Shown in pieces: positions 9,434 to 18,086 of a DNA stretch of 64,000 bases. The first letter of the stretch is position 1. Each line of letters starts with the position of its first letter. Location: the NCBI RefSeq assembly GCF_021462285.1, contig NZ_CP082787.1, forward strand, positions 2,976,001-3,040,000, given 5' to 3'. A program made the position numbers and the translations under genes. The notes under the pieces are model-generated. The model saw only the letters and a list, made by a program, of their open reading frames with translations. It searched no databases and was not told the DNA's origin. Source of the DNA: Serratia entomophila (GTDB lineage Bacteria > Pseudomonadota > Gammaproteobacteria > Enterobacterales > Enterobacteriaceae).

Positions 9434-10189
9434 TTAACTCATCGACAACAGTGAGTTGGCGCGCTGTTCGTTTTCATCCACGCTGTGGATGACCTTCATC
9501 TGCATTTCGAAACGGCGGGCGTTGGCTATCATGTCGACCATGGTTTCCACCGGTTTGACGTTGCTGCCTTCCAGTACCCCCGGCATCACCCGCACCAGCG
9601 GATCGTTCTGCAATTGGTTGCCCCGCAGCCGCTGAGCGTCCGGCGTCAGATGGAACAGGCCATCGTCACCGCGCATCACTTCGCGCGCATCGGCCTTCAC
9701 CAGCTTCAAACGCCCGATCTGCGCGATGTTTTCCGGCGGATCGCCGGCATTCAACGCCGAAATGGTGCCGTCGGCGGCGATGGTTACCTCCGCCGACGGC
9801 GGCACCTCGATCGGCCCGCCGTCGCCCATCAGCGGCATACCCTGCACCGTCAGCTGCCCGGTGGAGGAGATCTGAATGTTGCCGTTGCGGGTATAGGCCT
9901 CGCTGCCGTCCGGCTGGCGCAACGCCAAAAAACCGTCCTGCTGCAGCGCCACGTCCAACGGGCGTGCGGTGTAGTTCAGCGCGCCCTGGCTCATGTCTGC
10001 GCCCGGGGTCGAAGCGGCCACCAGCGTACGGGTGGCCAGCGTCGGGCCGTCAACCGGCACGGCGCGCAGCGCCGACAGCTGGGCGCGAAAGCCCGGCGTC
10101 GACGCATTGGACAGGTTGTTGGCGGTCACCGCCTGCTGCTCCAGCGTCTGGCGCGCCGCGCCCATCGCGGTATAAATCGCGTGATCCAT
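9434..10189 (-). CDS. flgF: FlgF, proximal rod protein
   Basis: 251 codons, as in E. coli. The N-terminus MDHAIYTAMGAARQTLEQQA with NNLSNASTPGF and the C-terminal VETMVDMIANARRFEMQMK are the axial-protein D0 motifs. FlgF sits between FlgC and FlgG in the proximal rod. It is encoded 12 bp after flgE in the same operon. Confidence 0.96.
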   Translation of the reverse strand: MDHAIYTAMGAARQTLEQQAVTANNLSNASTPGFRAQLSALRAVPVDGPTLATRTLVAASTPGADMSQGALNYTARPLDVALQQDGFLALRQPDGSEAYTRNGNIQISSTGQLTVQGMPLMGDGGPIEVPPSAEVTIAADGTISALNAGDPPENIAQIGRLKLVKADAREVMRGDDGLFHLTPDAQRLRGNQLQNDPLVRVMPGVLEGSNVKPVETMVDMIANARRFEMQMKVIHSVDENEQRANSLLSMS

Positions 10190-10201
10190 GGCTCAATCCT
10201 A

Positions 10202-11425
10202 TTAGCGCAGGCTGACCAGCGTCTGCAGGATAGAATCCTGCGTTTTGATGGTCTGGGCGTTGGACTGGTAGTTGCGCTGGGCGACGATCATGTTCACCAG
10301 TTCCTGGCTGAGATCGACGTTGGACGATTCCAGCGCGCCGCTGGCCAATTTGCCGAGGCCGCCGCTGCCCGCCAGGCCGACGCGCGGCTGGCCGGAGGCG
10401 CCGGTTTCCTGCCACAGGTTATCGCCCTGCGAAGCCAGGCCTTCCGGGTTGGAGAAGTTGGCCATCACGATCTGCCCCAGCACCTGGGTCTGCTGGTTGG
10501 AATAGATGCCCACCACCGTGCCGTCGTTGTTGATCTGGAAGTTGGTGTATTCACCGGCCGCATAACCGTCTTGCGATACCTTACTGACCGAGTCGCTGCT
10601 GACGTTCTGCTGCATGCTGCCGGCGAAGCTCAGGGTGAGGTTCTGCGCCGGGGCGCCGTCTTTGGCGGCCATCGGGATCAGCATGCTGAAGTCGCCGGCT
10701 GCGCCCTGGGCGCTGGTGGTGCTCACCAGGTTGCCGCTGGTGCTGAATTCCATGGTGCCGGCATTCACCGGTTCCGCACTGCCGTCCTGGGTGTAGACCT
10801 GCCACTTGTTGTCGGCGGTTTTCACAAAGTAGGCGTTGATGTTGTGCGCATTGCCCAGCGAGTCATAGGCGGTGATGGTGTTGACGTAGTTGTAGCTGTC
10901 CTGCTTGGTCGGATCGAACTTGTCGTTTTCCGGCACCTTGTGGGTGGACTTCAGGTTGGCCACCATGGTACCGGAGGTGGATGCCTTGGCGTTCATCATG
11001 CCTTCGGGAATGCTCAGCGGCACCGGGTTGGCGCCCTGCTGAATGGTCGGCGGCGTGCCGGCCGCCGGGTAACCGGTCAGCTGCAGGCCCTGCATGTTGG
11101 TCAGGTTGCGGTTTTCGTCCAGCTTGAACTGGCCGTTGCGGGTGTAGAAGATGCCGCCGTCCTTGTCCTGCATGCGGAAGAAGCCGCTGCCGGTAATGGC
11201 CACGTCCAGCGCGCGGCTGGTGCCGGTGGTGGTGCCGCCCTTGAAGTTCTGGGTAATGCCGGACACCTTGACGCCCAACCCGACCTGCGAGCCGGCGAAC
11301 ATGTCGGCGAAGGAGACGCTGCCGGATTTAAAGCCGGCGGTGGCGGAGTTGGCGATGTTGTTGCCAATCACGTCCAGGTTGGTTGCTGCCGCGTTCAAGC
11401 CGCTGACTGCCTGAGAAAAGGCCAT
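10202..11425 (-). CDS. flgE: FlgE, hook protein
   Basis: 407 codons, near the usual 402. It begins with the hook signature MAFSQAVSGLNAAATNLDVI and NNIANSATAGFKSG, and ends VDLSQELVNMIVAQRNYQSN...ILQTLVSLR. The middle holds the D1/D2 surface domains. About 120 copies form the universal joint that couples rod to filament, assembled under the FlgD cap encoded immediately upstream. Confidence 0.97.
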   Translation of the reverse strand: MAFSQAVSGLNAAATNLDVIGNNIANSATAGFKSGSVSFADMFAGSQVGLGVKVSGITQNFKGGTTTGTSRALDVAITGSGFFRMQDKDGGIFYTRNGQFKLDENRNLTNMQGLQLTGYPAAGTPPTIQQGANPVPLSIPEGMMNAKASTSGTMVANLKSTHKVPENDKFDPTKQDSYNYVNTITAYDSLGNAHNINAYFVKTADNKWQVYTQDGSAEPVNAGTMEFSTSGNLVSTTSAQGAAGDFSMLIPMAAKDGAPAQNLTLSFAGSMQQNVSSDSVSKVSQDGYAAGEYTNFQINNDGTVVGIYSNQQTQVLGQIVMANFSNPEGLASQGDNLWQETGASGQPRVGLAGSGGLGKLASGALESSNVDLSQELVNMIVAQRNYQSNAQTIKTQDSILQTLVSLR

Positions 11426-11474
11426 GTTATTCTCCGAATGAGTTTGCGTATAACTGAGTGAAAGAGTGGTTGGG

Positions 11475-12152
11475 CTACAAGATCTGCCGTACTTCTTCGA
11501 GCGTGGCGTTACCCGCCAGGCCGAGATCCAGCTTGGCGCCGTCGCCGTCGCGGATCACGCCGTTGACCAGGCCGAAGTGCAGGCTGCGCGCCACCAGCTG
11601 TTCGCCGTTGCCCTTGGCGTTGACAGCCACTTTGTAGGCGCCGTCCGGCGCCGCGCTGCCGTCGTCCAGCGAGCCGTCCCAGGTGAACGAGTGCACGCCG
11701 GCGGTCAGGCCGCCGATGTCAATGGTGCGCACCACCTGGCCGCTGGCGTTGGTGATGGTGGCGGTAACCTGATCGGCGGCGCGCTCCAGCTCAACGCCAA
11801 ACGGCGTGGTGCTGACTTTGCCGTCTTTGCTGCCCGCCAGAATAGTGTCGCCGGGCACCATCACCCCGTGGCCGATCAGCGCAGTGGCCTGCAGTGACTG
11901 ATTGCTGTTGATCTGGCCGGAAATGGAACCCAGCGTGGTATTCAGTTTCTCGATGCCCTGAACGGTGTTGATCTGCGCCAGCTGCGAGGTCAGCTCGTTG
12001 TTCTGCATCGGGTTGGTCGGATCCTGGTTCTTCAACTGCGCCACCAGCAGCTTCAGGAAACTGTCGCTCAGATCCTGGCTGTTGGTGTTTTTGCCGTTGG
12101 CGCCGAGGATGGTGTCATCCAGCGAGGGCTTGGTGGTTGGGGAAACTGACAT
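11475..12152 (-). CDS. flgD: FlgD, hook-capping scaffold protein
   Basis: 225 codons. The conserved N-terminal block FLKLLVAQLKNQDPTNPMQN (about residues 33-52) is diagnostic of FlgD. A FlgD Ig-like/tudor domain follows (GGLTAGVHSFTWDGSLDDG). FlgD caps the growing hook and is discarded when the hook is complete. It lies between flgC and flgE. Confidence 0.97.
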   Translation of the reverse strand: MSVSPTTKPSLDDTILGANGKNTNSQDLSDSFLKLLVAQLKNQDPTNPMQNNELTSQLAQINTVQGIEKLNTTLGSISGQINSNQSLQATALIGHGVMVPGDTILAGSKDGKVSTTPFGVELERAADQVTATITNASGQVVRTIDIGGLTAGVHSFTWDGSLDDGSAAPDGAYKVAVNAKGNGEQLVARSLHFGLVNGVIRDGDGAKLDLGLAGNATLEEVRQIL

Positions 12153-12164
12153 GGAAATCTCCGG

Positions 12165-12569
12165 TTACTGACCCAGCGTCAGGGTTTTCATCATCATCGA
12201 CTTGGTGGTGTTGAGCACCTCGACGTTGGCCTGGTAGCTGCGGGAGGCGGAAATGGTGTTGACCATCTCGCCTACCACGTCGACGTTCGGCATGCGCACG
12301 TAACCCTTGGCGTCCGCCAACGGGTTGCCCGGCTGGTACACCAGGCGTTCCGGCGCCGGATCGTCCACCACCTGCGCCACGCGCACGCCGCCGGTCGGCT
12401 GGCCGGGTGCGGCCGCCACTTCGAACACCACCTGTTTGGCGCGATAGGGCTGGCCGTCCGGGCCGGTGACGCTGTCGGCGTTGGCCATATTGCTGGCGCT
12501 GACGTTCATGCGCTGCGACTGGGCGGACAGCGCCGAGCCGGAGATATCAAATATATTCAGTAATGACAT
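12165..12569 (-). CDS. flgC: FlgC, proximal rod protein
   Basis: 134 codons, the family length. It starts [20 protein letters not shown] with [11 protein letters not shown], and ends [20 protein letters not shown]...TLTLGQ, the axial-protein helices. FlgC builds the proximal rod with FlgB and FlgF. It begins 5 bp after the flgB stop. Confidence 0.97.
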   Translation of the reverse strand: MSLLNIFDISGSALSAQSQRMNVSASNMANADSVTGPDGQPYRAKQVVFEVAAAPGQPTGGVRVAQVVDDPAPERLVYQPGNPLADAKGYVRMPNVDVVGEMVNTISASRSYQANVEVLNTTKSMMMKTLTLGQ

Positions 12570-12574
12570 GAGCC

Positions 12575-12988
12575 TTATCCTTGTTGCAGCACCGACATCA
12601 TCCCTTTGATCTGGCCGCCGATCAGCGTCAGGTCGGTCTGATATTTCAGGCTGTTGTCAGCGAAGTTGGTGCGCTCGCGATCCATGTCCACCGTGTTGCC
12701 GTCCATCGACGGCTGATCCGGCACCCGGAACAGTAAATCGAGCTGCGGCGGCTGCATGTTCTGTGCCGGTATATGGCGCGCGGCGGTCAGGTTCAGCGCA
12801 ATGCCGCTGCCGCTGGCGCGCCCCTGTTCCAGCACCTTGTTCAGTTGGCTGGCGAAATCGATGTCCCGCGCCTGATAGCCCGGCGTGTCTGCGTTGGCGA
12901 TGTTGGCGGCCAGGATTTCCTGCCGCTGGGCGCGCAGGTTCAACGCCTCTTGACTAAAGCGCAGAGCCGCGTCCAATTTGTCGAGCAT
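12575..12988 (-). CDS. flgB: FlgB, proximal rod protein
   Basis: 137 codons. It has the rod motif [20 protein letters not shown] (about residues 30-49) and the conserved [20 protein letters not shown] near the end. FlgB is the innermost proximal rod subunit. It is the first gene of the flgBCDEFGHIJ operon, diverging from flgA across a short control region. Confidence 0.97.
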   Translation of the reverse strand: MLDKLDAALRFSQEALNLRAQRQEILAANIANADTPGYQARDIDFASQLNKVLEQGRASGSGIALNLTAARHIPAQNMQPPQLDLLFRVPDQPSMDGNTVDMDRERTNFADNSLKYQTDLTLIGGQIKGMMSVLQQG

Positions 12989-13142
12989 GCTCCCTCCGCG
13001 AGGTTAGAATTTGGAGCCGACAGCATAAACGCCCCTTCTGCCAGCCTATCGCGGGAATAAGGGCAAAATGGGCCGCTATTTATCTGCTTAGCCTGCGTGC
13101 CGTCCCGGTACACTTACGCGTATCCCGATGAGGCTTGAGAAG
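12989..13142. promoter_or_regulatory. Divergent flgB/flgA control region
   Basis: About 150 bp between the flgB start (minus) and flgA start (plus), where FlhD4C2-dependent class 2 promoters for both operons are expected from known flagellar biology. The octamer CGCTATTT (13074-13081; AAATAGCG on the other strand) matches the core of the published FlhDC half-site, but I could not fit a full pair of half-sites by eye. No sigma-28 element is visible here. Confidence 0.4.
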
Positions 13143-13802
13143 ATGACGATGAAAGGTAAAATGCTGCTGCTTGTCGGCCTGCTGTGCAGTTTTGGCGCCC
13201 GCTCAGAGGATCTGGCGGCGCAGATTGAAAGCTTCATCAAGAGCCGCTTCAGCGACGAAGCGGTGCGTGTCAAGGTACTGGTGCACACGCCGGCGGCGCA
13301 ATGGCCGCAGTGCGAGCTGCCGCAGCTGTCGATGCCGCAGAGCACCCGCCTGTGGGGCAATCTCAGCTTCTCGGTCCGCTGCGGCCAGGAGCGCCGCTTT
13401 ATCCAGGCCCAGGTGCAGGTGACCGGGCGCTATCTGGTCTCGGCGCGCAGCATCATCGCAGGCAGCCGTTTAACGCCGGCGGACGTCACGCTGAAAACCG
13501 GCCGGCTGGACAGGCTACCGCCGCTCACCCTGACCGATGCGGACAACGCGCTCGGCAGCGTCAGCCTGCGCAATGTCATTCCCGGCCAGCCGCTGACGCT
13601 CGCCATGCTGCGCCGCGCCTGGGTGGTCAAAGCCGGTCAGTCGGTTCAGGTCACCGCCCAGGGGGAAGGGTTTAACGTCAGCGGCGCCGGCAAGGCCTTG
13701 AACAACGCCGCCGCCAAAGACAGCGTGCGCGTACGTATGGCATCGGGCCAGACGGTCAGCGGCATCGCCGGTAGCGACGGCAGCATTCGCATCACGTTAT
13801 AA
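13143..13802 (+). CDS. flgA: FlgA, P-ring assembly chaperone
   Basis: About 219 residues from the ATG at 13143 (GAGG nine bases upstream). ATGs at 13128 and 13149 are also in frame, and the latter has GAGAAG at good spacing. A Sec signal peptide ends near FGARSE. The C-terminal SAF domain carries AWVVKAGQSVQVTAQGEGF and GKALNNAAAKDSVRVRMASG, the FlgA signature. The protein acts in the periplasm to help FlgI form the P ring. It diverges from flgB and is followed by flgMN. Confidence 0.95.
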   Translation: MTMKGKMLLLVGLLCSFGARSEDLAAQIESFIKSRFSDEAVRVKVLVHTPAAQWPQCELPQLSMPQSTRLWGNLSFSVRCGQERRFIQAQVQVTGRYLVSARSIIAGSRLTPADVTLKTGRLDRLPPLTLTDADNALGSVSLRNVIPGQPLTLAMLRRAWVVKAGQSVQVTAQGEGFNVSGAGKALNNAAAKDSVRVRMASGQTVSGIAGSDGSIRITL

Positions 13803-13807
13803 AAGTG

Positions 13808-13834
13808 TAAAGGTTTGCCAAACCTTGCCGATAA
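13808..13834 (+). promoter_or_regulatory. Sigma-28 (FliA) promoter for flgMN
   Basis: TAAAGGTT, 11 bases, GCCGATAA: the -10 is an exact match to the FliA consensus, the -35 differs at one base, and the spacing is exact. It begins six bases after the flgA stop and about 95 bp before the flgM ATG. It gives the late-class feedback transcription of the anti-sigma factor. Confidence 0.9.
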
Positions 13835-13929
13835 GAAAAATATAGGCAGTATTTTATTGGCCACCAGGGCCGCAAAACTATCATTTCAGCGTTGTCGCCC
13901 GGTGGCGATGGCGCAGATGGAGAGTGAAC

Positions 13930-14223
13930 ATGAGCATCGATCGCACCCAGCGGCTGCACCCGGTTCCAACGGTGCAACCGCGTGAAACGCCGGCCGACAA
14001 CCCGCTGCAGCCGCGCAAGGCCGCAACCGCGGAAACCGCCGTCAGCGGCACCCAGGTTAAATTGAGCGAAGCGCAAGCCCGCCTGATGCAGCCTGGGACC
14101 CAGGACATCGATATGGGCCGGGTGGAAGCCATCAAACAGGCGATCCGCAGCGGCGAATTGAAGATGGATACCGGAAAGATCGCCGACGCGCTGCTGCAGA
14201 ATGCGCAGAGCGATATGCAATAG
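13930..14223 (+). CDS. flgM: FlgM, anti-sigma-28 factor
   Basis: 97 residues from the ATG at 13930 (GGAG seven bases upstream), matching E. coli FlgM; a GTG two codons earlier is less likely. It starts [20 protein letters not shown]. The C-terminal half ([20 protein letters not shown], then [15 protein letters not shown]) is the FliA-binding region. FlgM holds FliA inactive until hook completion lets it be exported through the flagellum. It is expressed from both flgA read-through and its own sigma-28 promoter. Confidence 0.97.
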   Translation: MSIDRTQRLHPVPTVQPRETPADNPLQPRKAATAETAVSGTQVKLSEAQARLMQPGTQDIDMGRVEAIKQAIRSGELKMDTGKIADALLQNAQSDMQ

Positions 14224-14282
14224 CACCCCGAGCGCGGCCGATGGCGCGGCGACCGGGAATATCTGAAGGATAATCGACCACC

Positions 14283-14717
14283 ATGGAAAACCTGGCACCC
14301 TTGCTGGATAGCCTGCTGGAAACCTTGCGAACGCTGGATACGACGCTGGCGGAAGAACATCATCTGCTGTGTTCGGGCCAGTTGCCCGGCGTGGCGCTGC
14401 AGCGCGTCACCGACGCCAAAAGCCAGCTGTTAGCGACGGTCAACTACCTGGAACAGCAGCGGCGCGGGCAGGAGAACGCCCAGGGCCTGCAGGCGCCCTA
14501 TCGCGGGCAGCCTCATCTGGCGGAGCGCTGGCGGCAGGTGCAACAGCTGAGCCAGACGCTGAGAGAGAAAAATCAGCACAACGGCATGCTGCTCAATCAG
14601 CAGATCGACCACAACGCGCAGGCGCTGGCCATTCTGAGCAAACAAAACAAATCGCTCTATGGCCCGGATGGCCAATCGCGCGGCAATAGCCTGCTGGGAC
14701 GTAAAATCGGCGTCTGA
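14283..14717 (+). CDS. flgN: FlgN, export chaperone for FlgK and FlgL
   Basis: 144 codons. A mostly helical acidic/glutamine-rich protein beginning MENLAPLLDSLLETLRTLDT, with the C-terminal amphipathic stretch NQQIDHNAQALAILSKQNKS and the family tail LYGPDGQSRGNSLLGRKIGV. It binds unassembled FlgK and FlgL in the cytoplasm and delivers them to the export gate. It lies 59 bp after flgM in the same unit. Confidence 0.94.
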   Translation: MENLAPLLDSLLETLRTLDTTLAEEHHLLCSGQLPGVALQRVTDAKSQLLATVNYLEQQRRGQENAQGLQAPYRGQPHLAERWRQVQQLSQTLREKNQHNGMLLNQQIDHNAQALAILSKQNKSLYGPDGQSRGNSLLGRKIGV

Positions 14718-14728
14718 ACCCTCTTCTT

Positions 14729-14747
14729 CGCCCGGGGCTGCCGGGCG
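14729..14747 (+). terminator. Hairpin after flgN, weak terminator
   Basis: Perfect 7-bp GC stem CGCCCGG/CCGGGCG with a 5-base loop, 12 bp after the flgN stop. No T run follows, so intrinsic termination is uncertain. Its position suits the 3' end of the flgAMN transcript. Confidence 0.4.
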
Positions 14748-14887
14748 TGCGCTGCCGATCGCATCATCACTCTACACTCTGCCGTTTACCGCTGTTTATT
14801 CGCACAGCATCACGCATCCTTTAGGTTAACGCCTTGCCTGCGCCAGCCGGGTCCGCAACCCTGTGTCGGTTTTTAAACCCCTTGATA

Positions 14888-14906
14888 TATACCCTAATCG
14901 GGTATA
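14888..14906. promoter_or_regulatory. Palindromic operator in the toxin-antitoxin promoter
   Basis: TATACCC-TAATC-GGGTATA, 7-bp perfect arms with a 5-bp centre, 19 bases before the toxin ATG. It overlaps a plausible promoter, TTGATA (14882-14887) and TATAAA (14903-14908) with a 15-bp spacer. A palindrome placed between -35 and -10 is the usual arrangement for autorepression by the HTH antitoxin or the toxin-antitoxin complex. Confidence 0.65.
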
Positions 14907-14924
14907 AATTTCACAGGAGAGTGA

Positions 14925-15359
14925 ATGACCGACATTTATCTCACCAAAACCTTCCAGGCCTTCGCCGCCGGTGAACGCATCCGCGATGCCGCAATAATAA
15001 AAGCCGCGCGCGAAATGCAAAATCAGCTGTATGACGCCAACCTCGGCGGCTGCGTGTATAAAAAACGCATCGCCCGCCCCGGCGGCGGTAAACGCAACGG
15101 CTATCGCGTGCTGATCGCCTTTTGCGATGAAAATCGCCTGTTTTTCATGCGCGGCTTTGCCAAAAATGAAAGGGAAAACATCACGGCGGATGAATTGCAG
15201 GGCTTGAAACATCTGGCTGCGCTTTATCTGGACTACAGCCCTTTCCGGCTGTATCAGCTGGTCAATAGCAAAACATTGAGGAAGTTAAGCGATGAGCAAG
15301 ATCCTTGCCGAGATCCATCAGGAAGTTCAGGGGCTGCATCAGGCGGGATTCGTCGATGA
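14925..15359 (+). CDS. RelE/ParE-family toxin of a type II toxin-antitoxin pair
   Basis: 144 codons with AGGAG before the ATG. The first 120 residues fit the RelE/ParE-superfamily toxins that pair with HTH antitoxins: MTDIYLTKTFQAFA, KKRIARPGGGKRNGYRVLIA, and FMRGFAKNERENITADEL. Such toxins act as RNases on translated mRNA; that activity is inferred from the family. The last 24 or so residues (from DEQDPCRD) read through the start of the antitoxin gene in another frame and look non-conserved, so the toxin has an unusual tail or recently lost an earlier stop. The antitoxin gene begins 68 bp before this stop. Confidence 0.85.
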   Translation: MTDIYLTKTFQAFAAGERIRDAAIIKAAREMQNQLYDANLGGCVYKKRIARPGGGKRNGYRVLIAFCDENRLFFMRGFAKNERENITADELQGLKHLAALYLDYSPFRLYQLVNSKTLRKLSDEQDPCRDPSGSSGAASGGIRR

Positions 15360-15594
15360 CGTCACCATGCGCACCTTCGACATGCTGTGCCTGCGGCCGG
15401 TCAAACACTACGGCCCGGCGGATATCCGCGCGCTGCGCGAACGCGAAAACGTCAGCCAGCCGGTGTTCGCGCTGTACCTGAACGTCAGCAAAAAAGCGGT
15501 GCAAAAATGGGAGCGCGGCGAAGCGCAACCCAACTCCGCCGCCATGAAGCTGCTTTCGCTTATCGACCGCAACGGCCTGGCGATATTGGCCTGA
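15292..15594 (+). CDS. HTH antitoxin (HigA/NadS-like) of the toxin-antitoxin pair
   Basis: 100 codons, starting MSKILAEIHQEVQGLHQAGF. A Xre-type helix-turn-helix occupies about residues 43-85 (IRALRERENVSQPVFALYLN, then VSKKAVQKWERGEAQPNS). It should neutralise the upstream toxin and repress the shared promoter at the palindrome at 14888-14906. The start lies inside the toxin gene, so translation is coupled. It ends 10 bp from the convergent flhE stop. The toxin-first order matches HigBA-type modules. Confidence 0.87.
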   Translation: MSKILAEIHQEVQGLHQAGFVDDVTMRTFDMLCLRPVKHYGPADIRALRERENVSQPVFALYLNVSKKAVQKWERGEAQPNSAAMKLLSLIDRNGLAILA

Positions 15595-15603
15595 AACGGC
15601 CGA

Positions 15604-16011
15604 TCATTGGTAGTTAACGATCACCTGATTGCCGATCACCCGCAGCGGCGGATTCAGCCCTCCGCGCGACTGCACGTAGTAAACGAAGCGCAACTCCGAA
15701 TTGGCGGGTTCCCCCTGCAGCCCGTTGCTGGTGCCGCTGCCGCCCCCCAGGGCAATGCACCGGTTCAGGGTGCACAGCAGCACCTGCAGGCCGGCCGGCT
15801 CGCCCGACAGCAGGCGATAGCGCCAGCTGACGCTGGTGATGCGCGCATTGGCGTCCGGCAGCGCGTTAGGCGGCCGCAACCCGTCGGAGGTATCGCGCAC
15901 GCCCCCCTGCTCCAGCGTTACGCCGGCGCCCTCGGCCACCCAGGAGCCGGACACCGCTTCGGCCAGCAACGGCATCAGCAACAACAGCGCGGGCAGGCAG
16001 CGTTTCATCAT
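15604..16011 (-). CDS. flhE: FlhE, periplasmic flagellar accessory protein
   Basis: 135 residues from the ATG at 16011, overlapping the flhA stop as ATGA. It has a signal peptide (MMKRCLPALLLLMPLLAEA) and a small secreted domain with two cysteines (LCTLNRC). FlhE is reported in Salmonella and E. coli to affect proton leakage through the export gate and swarming; its mechanism is not settled. It is the last gene of flhBAE and converges on the toxin-antitoxin pair. Confidence 0.92.
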   Translation of the reverse strand: MMKRCLPALLLLMPLLAEAVSGSWVAEGAGVTLEQGGVRDTSDGLRPPNALPDANARITSVSWRYRLLSGEPAGLQVLLCTLNRCIALGGGSGTSNGLQGEPANSELRFVYYVQSRGGLNPPLRVIGNQVIVNYQ

Positions 16012-18086
16012 GCGGCTCCAATGGTTGAGGTCATGCGAATTTGCCGGTCGTCGTTGATTTCCAGATTCGACAGCACCGCCATTTGCGGCAGGCTGCGGCG
16101 CAGGAAGCGGGCCAGCAACGCGCGCAGCGCATGATTGACCAGCAATACCGGCGGCGCGCTGAGCATTTCCTGCCGCTGCAGGGCCTGCTTCGCCTGTTCC
16201 AGCAGGCGATCCGCCAACCCCGGCTCCAGCCCGCCGCCGCCCTGCAGCGCCTGCAGCAACAGCCGCTCCAGCTGGGTATCCAGGCCGATAACCTGGATTT
16301 CGCCGTTGCCCGGGAACCACTGTTGAGCGATCGCCCGGCCCAGCGCCACCCGCACCACCGTGGTCAGTTCATAAGGATCGCTTTGCGTCGGCGCATGTTC
16401 CGCCAGCGTTTCAATGATGGTGCGCATATCACGGATCGACACCCGTTCCGCCAGCAGGTTTTGCAACACCTTGTGCAGCGTGGTCAGCGAAACCACGCCC
16501 GGCACGAAGTCTTCGGTCAGCTTCGGCATCTCCTGCGAGACGCGATCCAGCAGCTGTTGGGTTTCCTGGCGGCCAAACAGCTCGCTGGCGAATTGGCCAA
16601 TCAGGTGATTGAGGTGCGTCGCCACCACGGTGCTGGCCTCCACCACGGTAAAGCCCTGGATCTGCGCCTGCTCGCGCAGCGCGCTGTCGATCCACACCGC
16701 TTCCAGCCCAAAGGCCGGATCGACGGTTTTATCTCCCGCCAGCTCACCCACCGCGTTGCCGGGGTTAATCGCCAGCCAGCGGCCCGGCTGCGCCTCACCG
16801 CTGCCGATTTCCACCCCTTTCATCAGGATGCGGTAGCTGGCGGGCGGCAACTCCAGGTTATCGCGGATGTGCACCACCGGCGGCAGATAGCCCATATCCT
16901 GAGCGAATTTCTTGCGGATGCCGCGGATACGCCCGAGCAGTTCGCCGTTTTGCTGGAAATCGACCATCGGGATCAGCCGGTAACCGACCTCCATGCCCAG
17001 CGGGTCCTCCAGCTGTACGTCGGACCAGCTGGCCTCCGCCGCCTGCGGATTTTCCTGTATTACCGGCGCTTCGGCCGCTTTCGGCGCCTGTTGTTCGCGG
17101 CCGCGCAGCCACCAGGCCAGCCCCAGCAAGGCGGCGGTAAACAGCAGGAACACCAGGTTCGGCATGCCCGGCACCAGGCCCAGCAACCCCAGCACGGCGG
17201 CGCTGAGCAGCATCACCCGCGGGTTGTTGAACAGCTGGCCGACCATCTGCTCGCCCACGTCCTGATCGGTCGCCACCCGGGTGACAATCACGCCTGCTGC
17301 GGTAGAAATCACCAACGCGGGGATCTGCGCCACCAGCCCGTCGCCGATGGTCAACAGCGTATAGCTTTCCGCCGCCGCCCCCAGCTCCATGCCGTGTTGG
17401 ATCACACCCACCAACAGGCCGCCGACCACGTTCAGCACCATAATCATCAGGCCGGCGACCGCATCACCGCGCACGAACTTGCTGGCGCCGTCCATCGAGC
17501 CGTAGAAATCCGCTTCCTGCGTCACTTCGGCGCGGCGCTTTTTGGCCTCGTCTTCGCCGATCAGCCCGGCGTTGAGGTCGGCGTCGATCGCCATCTGCTT
17601 GCCCGGCATGCCGTCCAGCACGAAGCGCGCGCCCACTTCGGCGATGCGCCCGGCGCCCTTGGTGATCACCATAAAGTTGATCAACACCAAAATGATAAAC
17701 ACCACGATGCCGATGGCGAAGTTGCCGCCCACCAGGAAATGGCCGAAGGCTTCCACCACGCGGCCGGCCGCGGCCGAACCGGTATGCCCTTCCATCAGGA
17801 TGATGCGCGTCGAGGCCACGTTGAGCGACAGCCGCAGCAGCGTGGAGAACAGCAGAATGGTCGGGAAAGCGGCGAATTCCAGCGTGCGCTGGGTGAACAT
17901 CGCCACCAGCAGCACCATGATCGACAGTGCGATGTTGAAGGTGAACAGCAAATCGAGAACGAACGCCGGCAATGGCAACACCATCATCGACAGGATCATC
18001 AGGATCAGTATCGGGCCGGCCAGCACCTGCCACTGCGTATCTTTAAAATTGCCCGGCAAACGAAGCAGGGAGGCCAAATTAGCCAT
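16008..18086 (-). CDS. flhA: FlhA, flagellar export-gate protein
   Basis: 692 residues from the ATG at 18086, the same length as E. coli FlhA; an in-frame ATG seven codons upstream is less likely. Eight membrane helices fill the first 320 residues, with the conserved FHIPEP-type block GAGRIAEVGARFVLDGMPGK and QMAIDADLNAGLIGEDEAKK. The C-terminal cytoplasmic domain forms the nonameric ring that docks chaperone-substrate complexes. The start overlaps the flhB stop by 8 bp. Confidence 0.97.
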   Translation of the reverse strand: MANLASLLRLPGNFKDTQWQVLAGPILILMILSMMVLPLPAFVLDLLFTFNIALSIMVLLVAMFTQRTLEFAAFPTILLFSTLLRLSLNVASTRIILMEGHTGSAAAGRVVEAFGHFLVGGNFAIGIVVFIILVLINFMVITKGAGRIAEVGARFVLDGMPGKQMAIDADLNAGLIGEDEAKKRRAEVTQEADFYGSMDGASKFVRGDAVAGLMIMVLNVVGGLLVGVIQHGMELGAAAESYTLLTIGDGLVAQIPALVISTAAGVIVTRVATDQDVGEQMVGQLFNNPRVMLLSAAVLGLLGLVPGMPNLVFLLFTAALLGLAWWLRGREQQAPKAAEAPVIQENPQAAEASWSDVQLEDPLGMEVGYRLIPMVDFQQNGELLGRIRGIRKKFAQDMGYLPPVVHIRDNLELPPASYRILMKGVEIGSGEAQPGRWLAINPGNAVGELAGDKTVDPAFGLEAVWIDSALREQAQIQGFTVVEASTVVATHLNHLIGQFASELFGRQETQQLLDRVSQEMPKLTEDFVPGVVSLTTLHKVLQNLLAERVSIRDMRTIIETLAEHAPTQSDPYELTTVVRVALGRAIAQQWFPGNGEIQVIGLDTQLERLLLQALQGGGGLEPGLADRLLEQAKQALQRQEMLSAPPVLLVNHALRALLARFLRRSLPQMAVLSNLEINDDRQIRMTSTIGAA

